Shown here: positions 6,087 to 10,769 of the stretch, one piece after another
Numbering within the stretch: the stretch's first letter is position 1
Layout of the letters: the number at the start of each line of letters is the position of its first letter
Source: an uncultured Lachnospiraceae bacterium
GTDB taxonomy: Bacteria > Bacillota > Clostridia > Lachnospirales > Lachnospiraceae
Assembly: GCA_900549995.1 (NCBI GenBank)
Contig: URQQ01000104.1
Location: 1-10,769, forward strand
Direction of reading: 5' to 3'
DNA length: 10,769 nucleotides
Notes under the pieces: generated by a model
Databases searched by the model: none
The model's input: the letters and a program-made list of their open reading frames with translations, nothing else
Told to the model about the DNA's origin: nothing
Translations under genes and position numbers: made by a program

Positions 6087-7430
6087 TTATATTTTAATTT
6101 CAATCGACTGGAGGCGATTTCTTTCTTACCTTGTAATCCTGGCGGCCATACCTCCTATCAGGATACTTTCGTATCTGATTTTCTGAAATTTTATCCTGAT
6201 CCCTTTGCGCTTCCTAATAGCACCTGGGATTATATCGTGCAGTTCTGGTATCTGGATCTTTCCCCGACGGATTCCATTTTGCAGGACTGTTACTCTGTCT
6301 TCGGACCGGAGCCAAGGCTCCCTTCCTGTATGCTGCGTTCTTACCTGCTTGCTTTAAAGCTGAAAGTGACTTCCATTACCGTCTGGTGCCGTATGCTACG
6401 GGAAACAAGAAAGGGGAAAAGACACCCTGCGACTCTTCCAGTACTGCTTCTAAGCTTCTTCCCCTGATGGAGCGCTGGCAGTTGAAACCGGAACATCCTT
6501 TTTTTCTGGTCTTCCGTCTTTATCAACAGCAATTCCTAGACCGCTCCATCCAGAAAGGTCTGATCAATCCGGAGCACCTGGCTCTTGCCGGCGACGGCAC
6601 GCCCGTGCGCACTGCCGCACAGCAGCGTAAAAAACGCACCTGCAAATGTAAGGAACATGGCTGTGCTTCCTGTCACTGCAAACGCCATTTTTCCCAGCCG
6701 GACTGTAACTGGGGATGGGACTCCCACCGGGAATGCCATTTCTTCGGCTGCCACCTCTACATGTATGTGGCTTCCGATTCCTGCAGCGATCTCCCTGTAT
6801 TTCCGCTTTTGGAACGGGCTTCCCAGCATGACATGCTTTCATTTCTCCATTCCTTTTTCACCATGAAGGCAAACCTTCCGGAATTCCGCATTGAAAAACT
6901 CCTTCTGGATTCCGCCCATGATGCTTACGCTGTCTATGAATACTGCAGGCGAAAAAACATCACGCCTTTTATCGACCTCAATCCCGGTCATACCGGACAT
7001 TTTACTTATAATGATGATTTTCACCATTGATGACGATGGTGTCCCGATCTGTAAGATGGGCTTACGTATGCACAAAGATGGATATGGGGCTGCCAAGCAC
7101 CGGGCAAAATACCGGTGTCCAAAAGCAAATCGGAAGTACGGCTGCTTCTGTGAGCATCCCTGTTCACCGGCGAAATACGGCAGGACCGTACATATCTTTA
7201 CCGACGACAATCCAAGGTTATTTAACATACCGCCAAGGGACAGTAAAGCATGGAAAAAGGAATATGACGGAAGGACTTCCGTAGAACGTTCTAACAAGCG
7301 TGAGAAAGAGGACTATAAATTAGAATACGGCAGGCACCGCTCTACGAAGATGTGGTACTGCCGCCTCTATGGCATCATGATGCTGCAACATCTTGATGCC
7401 TGGGAAACATTTCAAAAATCATTAGGGTGA
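6087..7430 (+). pseudogene. Cys-rich DDE transposase, near-complete but frameshifted
   Basis: Three frames give one transposase. The first holds WDYIVQFWYLDLSP and VTSITVWCRMLRE (to about 6405). A shift there, with loss of internal sequence, leads to a frame open to 7030, and one extra T in TTTT (7018-7021) leads to the last frame, ending at TGA 7428-7430. The DDE set can be followed: A-G-D-G-T-P-V (D codon 6593), L-L-L-D-S-A-H-D (D codon 6908) and N-K-R-E-K-E-D-Y-K-L-E near 7300. Two cysteine clusters, around 6640-6710 (C-K-C-x5-C-x2-C-x-C) and 7120-7160 (C-x-C-x3-C), look like metal-binding inserts. Codons are richer in C and G at third positions than in the flanking genes. The start is not visible; a TGA at 6084-6086 sets the left limit of the frame. 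I know this as a Clostridia transposase type but not its IS family name. Confidence 0.75.
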
Positions 7431-8162
7431 GCCGCCTAACAAGAATATCTTAAACGGCTTTATATGATGACCAGCAGGACATTTCAGAACGCAGGTGCCT
7501 TCTTCATTCAGTAGGAAGTCTGCATATATTTCAGGAACTTCTATTCCTGTTATGGCTGTTGTAACAAGGTTTATGTTTTGCTTCTGTGCCAGACGGCTGT
7601 TTTCTTCACCGAAGTATGCGCCATCTGTGACAACCACAGATTCTTCCTCAGGGCTACCATTCCTCTCAAGACTGTCTTTCAGAAATTGACTGTCAGAATA
7701 GTTGTTCTGTTCAAACTGATAATCCAGTACGATAGAACCATTCTCACCGACTGCTTCATCAACATTTGCCACATATCCTCTATGTTGCTTTCCTGCTTTT
7801 TGGCGGAACGTGGCATCAGGATCGGAGGGGTTCTGCAGAACAGAAGAATCCCTTCCGCCATCCTCTTTTGTTTTGAGACGGCGAATGGCATCTTCCACAA
7901 CAGTCTGCTCTGAAAGGCATCTTACAAGAAACTGGTACTCTGTGACATCATCGAACTCCTGACCGCATGACATAAGCAGTTTATCTGCATCTTCCAATAT
8001 CACTTTTATCCGATCTGCTGTTTCGTTGCTGTTGCTGTAATAAAATGTCCGATTGAAGTCATTGAGATCATAATAATGTTCCAGTCCTGCCAAAAGAGAA
8101 TCTCGCTTATTCTTGTGCAGATATATGACGAACTTGGATACGCAGGTGTACAGATTATTCAT
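7422..8162 (-). pseudogene. IS1182-type transposase, internal fragment
   Basis: A single open frame of 246 residues corresponds to the middle of a transposase of IS1182 type. YTCVSKFVIYLHKNKRD at the beginning is normally internal, so the N-terminal DUF772 domain is missing. N-P-S-D-P-D-A-T-F-R-x-K-A-G-K (about residues 111-125) carries the first catalytic Asp region and V-V-V-T-D-G-A-Y-F-G (about 182-191) the second. V-L-K-C-P-A-G-H (about 227-234) begins the Cys part, after which homology breaks off near 7456. The last residues FKIFLLGGSP are probably encoded by the end of the neighbouring element. The catalytic Glu is absent. Its stop overlaps the stop of the plus-strand transposase by 9 bases, tail to tail. 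The frame is undamaged over 700 bases, so truncation was probably fairly recent. It is not the same subgroup as the fragment at 5638. Confidence 0.75.
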
Positions 8163-8186
8163 CTATAAACGATTTTTAATCATTAC

Positions 8187-8197
8187 TGCGACAGCCC
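8187..8197. repeat. IS-end-like sequence GCGACAGCCCC
   Basis: Read on the minus strand this is GGGGCTGTCGC, a sequence common at the tips of IS1182- and IS5-type elements in Firmicutes. It lies 25 bases before the truncated minus-strand transposase and marks the probable outer limit of the IS debris. No matching end was found in the window. Confidence 0.4.
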
Positions 8198-8233
8198 CGT
8201 TCGCCTATAATGGGTGGCACATGATATATGTGG

Positions 8234-8255
8234 AATAAGGTCTGTGAACCTTATT
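8234..8255. terminator. Inverted repeat overlapping the LysR gene stop
   Basis: AATAAGGT (8234-8241), loop CTGTGA, ACCTTATT (8248-8255): a perfect 8-bp stem that includes the TAA of the LysR gene (8253-8251). A T run follows only on the plus strand (8254-8257), so as a terminator for the LysR gene it is weak. A second short inverted repeat, CACAT/ATGTG, lies next to it at 8218-8232. Confidence 0.35.
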
Positions 8256-9189
8256 TTGAACTGTAAAATTTGAGAAATTCATCTTCTTTTTCAAAGTGAC
8301 GATATAGTTTTCTTAAGAATTGCAGAGAATGAATACTCAAGGATTCTCCTTTTCTTGTACAGCAAAGAAGCTTTGTTTTTCTTGGTAAATCTACCGGGAT
8401 AAAATGCAGTGAAGGATTCGTCATACAGTTTTTTGTCCATTCGGACACAAACATTACAGAATCTGTTTTCAACAGCATCTCTTCACAAAGATGGATTGAA
8501 TTGAAGAACATGATTCGGTTGGTATTAAAGCCATGATCGGCGATTTCAAAATATAAATTCTCTTTTGCCTGAGCTTCTACGTCAAGGCAGATAGTAAGTG
8601 CATTACGTGCATCCTCGATGGTCAGTCGCTCTTTGTTATAGTAAGCGGAGTTCGGACCGACACAGACGATGACTTCTCCTTCTGCAAGGGGACACATATC
8701 TAAAAGAGCTGCATCTCTCATCCACATCTGTTTTTTCTCATGTTCTCCATAACTTACAATGAGTCCGATATCAGAACGTCTATTTAATACACGAAGAATG
8801 ACTTCACCACGATCCACCTCCAGGATATTATAGTGTACATGGTTAGCCGTATTTTCAACATAAAGTTCATGAAGGATATCGGCAAGAAAGTCGAATTCTT
8901 GACTGGCAAGGAAAAGTCTGGAACAATCGGCATGATTATTCCGGAAAGCATTATTCAGGCCATTCGTTGCAGTGAGAATTTGCTTTGCATAAAAGACAAA
9001 GTTAATGCCCTCTTCTGTCAACTCAATTCCTTTTGATGTACGGGTCAGAATCTTGATACCGTATTCCGATTCCAGTTGGGCGATATTCTTCGTCAGACTG
9101 GGCTGACTGATATATAGTTTCCTGGCCGCTTTTGATATAGAGCCACATTCCAGGACTTTCAGTAGTTGTTCTAATTGTTCAGTTTTCAA
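8251..9189 (-). CDS. LysR-family transcriptional regulator
   Basis: A 312-residue cytoplasmic regulator. Residues 1-60 are the LysR winged helix-turn-helix: S-I-S-K-A-A-R-K-L-Y-I-S-Q-P-S-L-T-K-N-I-A-Q-L-E is a nearly textbook recognition region. The rest, from about residue 90, is the periplasmic-binding-protein-like effector domain. Its length is usual. The start codon is TTG (9189-9187), supported by AGGGGGGAGGGG ending five bases before it and by the family's standard spacing from first residue to helix-turn-helix; no ATG lies nearby upstream. It is divergent from the split transketolase genes with a 216-bp shared spacer, the classical arrangement in which a LysR protein activates the neighbouring genes in response to a pathway metabolite and represses itself. 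The effector is not known. Family call secure. Confidence 0.92.
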   Translation of the reverse strand: MKTEQLEQLLKVLECGSISKAARKLYISQPSLTKNIAQLESEYGIKILTRTSKGIELTEEGINFVFYAKQILTATNGLNNAFRNNHADCSRLFLASQEFDFLADILHELYVENTANHVHYNILEVDRGEVILRVLNRRSDIGLIVSYGEHEKKQMWMRDAALLDMCPLAEGEVIVCVGPNSAYYNKERLTIEDARNALTICLDVEAQAKENLYFEIADHGFNTNRIMFFNSIHLCEEMLLKTDSVMFVSEWTKNCMTNPSLHFIPVDLPRKTKLLCCTRKGESLSIHSLQFLRKLYRHFEKEDEFLKFYSSK

Positions 9190-9212
9190 GTTAACCCCTC
9201 CCCCCTAATAAA

Positions 9213-9241
9213 ATTTTAGTGAATAAAAAATAGACAGTCAA
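9213..9241 (-). promoter_or_regulatory. Promoter of the LysR gene
   Basis: On the minus strand TTGACT (9241-9236), a 17-base spacer and TAAAAT (9218-9213). The start point would be near 9207, so the leader is about 18 bases and contains little more than the G-rich ribosome binding site. Confidence 0.7.
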
Positions 9242-9247
9242 CGAATA

Positions 9248-9300
9248 TGGAAGCATTGGCCATTCCAAATAGTTATACCCCTTCCATCATCTTTTGGTAT
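9248..9300. promoter_or_regulatory. Candidate LysR-protein binding region
   Basis: Two interrupted palindromes of LysR-site style lie upstream of the transketolase promoter: TGGAA-N10-TTCCA (9248-9267, centre about -78) and ATACC-N16-GGTAT (9275-9300, centre about -48). LysR proteins usually hold one strong site near -65 and a second near the -35 box, so the pair is suggestive, but short repeats like these arise by chance. Confidence 0.25.
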
Positions 9301-9301
9301 T

Positions 9302-9330
9302 TTTTAAGGGATTTTCCGTTGTGCTATAAT
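9302..9330 (+). promoter_or_regulatory. Promoter of the split transketolase operon
   Basis: TATAAT (9325-9330) is preceded by TGC, giving an extended -10 (TGCTATAAT). The best -35 at 17-bp spacing is only TTTTAA (9302-9307). A good -10 with a poor -35 fits a promoter that needs an activator such as the divergent LysR protein. The start point would be near 9337. Confidence 0.55.
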
Positions 9331-9350
9331 ACTATTATATCAAAAAAATA

Positions 9351-9374
9351 GTGATTGTAATTCGTCACAATCAC
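9351..9374. promoter_or_regulatory. Perfect inverted repeat in the transketolase leader
   Basis: GTGATTGT (9351-9358), eight-base centre AATTCGTC, ACAATCAC (9367-9374). It lies about 15 bases after the expected transcription start and 12 bases before the AGGAGGAGG ribosome binding site. It could be an operator for a further regulator or an RNA hairpin that protects or controls the leader. There is no T run, so it is not a simple terminator. Confidence 0.5.
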
Positions 9375-9405
9375 CAATGAAATATGCAGGAGGAGGTAAT
9401 CACTT

Positions 9406-10296
9406 ATGGCTAAAGTATGTATCAATGATGTGCGTAAGCTGATCGAGAAATCCGGTCAGATTCGTGAAAAACTATGTTTAGGAACACATCGTATAGGAAA
9501 TGTACATATCGGAGGTCCGATGTCAGCATGTGATGTGGCTACAGCATTGTATTACAAGTATATGGAGTTTGATCCGGAGAATCTGGATGATCCGGAAAGA
9601 AATATTTTCGTTCTTTCCAAGGGTCACAACGGAATCCTGTTATTCACCATTTTCTGCGACATGGGAATGTATGACTGGGATCTTCTACTAGATACCTACA
9701 ATACGATTGATCATCCCTTTGGAGCACATCCCAATCATAAGCGCGTAAAGGGTATTGAAGTATCAACAGGTTCTCTTGGCCACGGACTTTCCTGGTGCTG
9801 TGGTATGGCACACGGTAATCGTGACAAGGGTATCAAATCCAGAATCTATACTCTGCTGGGTGACGGCGAGATGGAAGAAGGATCCAACTGGGAAGCAATT
9901 CTTTATGCAGCATCCCGAAAACTGGACAATGTGGTTGCAATCGTAGATTTCAATCATGCATCTGCAGCATTTGAGACCGGAGAGAACCTGGTATGGGGTG
10001 AAAAGGGAGGTCCTGAAGGTATGGCAGACTGCTTCCGCGCATTTGGATGGAATGCAGTGGTCATTGACGGAACCAACATGCAGGAAATCGACGAAGCACT
10101 TGGTTCTCTTCCTCCTGTTACACTGGACGGAAAACCCAATGCCATCATCTGTTCCACAAAGAAAGGACAGGGTGTCGGCTTTATGATGGAACGTCCCTGT
10201 GCATGGCATGTTGGCGGATTCGGCAAAGAGACACTAGATGAAGCAGTAGCAGATATTCAGGAATACACAAAACAGAAACTGGCGGAGGTGAAGTAA
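9406..10296 (+). CDS. Split transketolase, N-terminal (TPP-binding) subunit
   Basis: A 296-residue protein matching the first third of transketolase, which in many Firmicutes is a separate subunit. It transfers two-carbon ketol units between sugar phosphates with thiamine diphosphate. Visible motifs are H28 and H34-I-G-G (substrate side), S71-K-G-H74, S-T-G-S-L-G-H-G-L-S (120-129) and the TPP/Mg motif from G152-D-G-E155 to N183, at the standard 30-residue spacing. In most transketolases the fourth motif reads S-L-G-Q-G; here it is S-L-G-H-G. A cysteine pair, W-C-C-G at 130-133, is also unusual. The ATG follows AGGAGGAGG at a good distance. The second subunit begins one base after this stop, so the two are co-translated. 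The divergent LysR gene suggests an inducible sugar pathway rather than the housekeeping enzyme. Family secure, substrate pair unknown. Confidence 0.92.
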   Translation: MAKVCINDVRKLIEKSGQIREKLCLGTHRIGNVHIGGPMSACDVATALYYKYMEFDPENLDDPERNIFVLSKGHNGILLFTIFCDMGMYDWDLLLDTYNTIDHPFGAHPNHKRVKGIEVSTGSLGHGLSWCCGMAHGNRDKGIKSRIYTLLGDGEMEEGSNWEAILYAASRKLDNVVAIVDFNHASAAFETGENLVWGEKGGPEGMADCFRAFGWNAVVIDGTNMQEIDEALGSLPPVTLDGKPNAIICSTKKGQGVGFMMERPCAWHVGGFGKETLDEAVADIQEYTKQKLAEVK

Positions 10297-10297
10297 T

Positions 10298-10769
10298 ATG
10301 GCAAATATGGGCGGTTTCACTTTCTGTTGTGGCGATTTTGGCCCGGCAATGGAAGCAAAAGGTACAGTTACAAATGAAATTCTGGAAATGATTGATGATG
10401 ATCCTCGTGTTTGTTACGTCGTTTCTGACGGAACAGCAAGAGGCGGCCGTACACAGACAAAGGCATTGTCCTGTCCCGATCGAATCATTGACGTAGGTAT
10501 TCAGGAGATGAATATGGTTACGGTTGCTGCAGGACTTGCACATAGAGGCTATATTCCTTTCGTTCAGACATTCGGTCCTTTCCTTTGCGTCAGAGCACTG
10601 GATCAGATTCACAATGATGTAGCTTACAATGATTATCCCGTAAGACTGATCGGTACTCATGCTGGTATTTCTTCAGGTTATGGTCCTACTCATAACACAA
10701 TTATCGAGTTTGGTGTTATGAATGCACTTCCCAATATGACCATGGTTGCTCCTTGTGATGCAGAGCAGT
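10298..10769 (+). CDS. Split transketolase, C-terminal (pyrimidine-binding) subunit, cut by window end
   Basis: The ATG lies one base after the stop of the first subunit, with GGAGG (10284-10288) inside that gene as its ribosome binding site. The frame is open to the window end, giving 157 residues of about 310 to 330 expected. It is the PYR domain that completes the active site: D65-V-G-I-Q-E70-M-N-M carries the catalytic Glu that activates the TPP aminopyrimidine, and G-T-H-A-G-I-S-S-G-Y-G-P-T-H-N matches the H-A-G-x-S-x-G-x-x-x-x-T-H segment of the family. Usual transketolases have G-I-A-E-Q-N-M at the Glu; here it is G-I-Q-E-M-N-M. The segment S-D-G-T-A-R-G-G-R-T (43-52) stands where D-L-x-x-S is common. 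The N-terminus has an extra C-C-G-D-F segment. These differences point to a specialised branch of split transketolases. Confidence 0.9.
   Translation, partial: MANMGGFTFCCGDFGPAMEAKGTVTNEILEMIDDDPRVCYVVSDGTARGGRTQTKALSCPDRIIDVGIQEMNMVTVAAGLAHRGYIPFVQTFGPFLCVRALDQIHNDVAYNDYPVRLIGTHAGISSGYGPTHNTIIEFGVMNALPNMTMVAPCDAEQ

Larger units (their letters stand above)
5575..8197. mobile_element. Cluster of insertion-sequence remnants
   Basis: Three transposase remnants of distinct type stand side by side: an IS1182-like N-terminus (+, 5638-5966), a Cys-rich DDE transposase (+, to 7430) and the middle of a second IS1182-type transposase (-, 8162-7422). None is complete. The outer limits are approximate: the left one is set at the C run and hairpin at 5572-5624, the right one at an IS-end-like GCGACAGCCCC (8187-8197). 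I found no convincing terminal inverted repeat pair or target duplication. Confidence 0.6.

Noticed and set aside
6536..7297. Minus-strand open frames opposite the Cys-rich transposase
   Set aside because: Shadows caused by its higher GC content; no recognisable domains or ribosome binding sites.
5970..7460. Possible terminal inverted repeats of the Cys-rich element (CAGCCCTGATTTTATAAGG near 5980 against the reverse of the sequence near 7430)
   Set aside because: The match is patchy and needs gaps; no target duplication supports it.
5638..8162. Idea that the plus-strand N-terminal fragment (5638) and the minus-strand middle fragment (8162) are one IS1182 transposase split by an inversion
   Set aside because: The continuation I know for the first fragment's subgroup differs from the NPSDPDATF subgroup of the second, so they come from different elements.
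9763..10226. Long minus-strand open frames opposite the transketolase gene
   Set aside because: They are antisense shadows of a well-supported gene, rich in Cys, His and Pro, with no start signals.

Overview
The window looks like chromosomal DNA of a low-GC Gram-positive anaerobe, most probably a gut Lachnospiraceae or related Clostridia. This is inferred from AT-rich spacers, strong AGGAGG-type ribosome binding sites, a transketolase split into two genes, a BdhA/YqhD-type iron alcohol dehydrogenase remnant, and transposase fragments of types I associate with Lachnospiraceae. No rRNA, tRNA or CRISPR array was seen.

Layout. (1) 1-915: the 3' end of a Cro/CI-type regulator (+), two convergent terminator hairpins, a frameshifted membrane-protein gene (-) and an IS630-type transposase relic (-). 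(2) 1041-4641: an intact, self-contained unit. A GntR/HutC regulator (+) is divergent from a three-gene operon (-) encoding an ADP-ribosylglycohydrolase-family enzyme, a PfkB-family kinase and a PnuC-family transporter, closed by a clear terminator. The divergent spacer carries two identical 15-bp copies of a near-palindrome, one covering the operon's -10 box and one just upstream of the regulator's -35 box. (3) 4735-5555: a decayed iron-containing alcohol dehydrogenase gene with at least five independent lesions. (4) About 5575-8197: remnants of three different transposases in both orientations, all broken. (5) 8251-10769: an intact LysR-type regulator (-, TTG start) divergent from a split transketolase (N-terminal TPP-binding subunit, then the second subunit, cut by the window end).

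How the genes work together. The central unit resembles the E. coli yegTUVW set (nucleoside transporter, DraG-like hydrolase, PfkB kinase, GntR regulator), but the transporter is PnuC-type instead of YegT. PnuC proteins are facilitators that depend on phosphorylation of the imported vitamin or nucleoside, so the kinase could trap the substrate and the hydrolase could cut an N-glycosidic bond. The substrate is not shown by the sequence. The split transketolase with its own LysR regulator suggests an inducible sugar pathway rather than the housekeeping pentose phosphate enzyme. Between these two intact units the DNA is in decay and rich in insertion-sequence debris.
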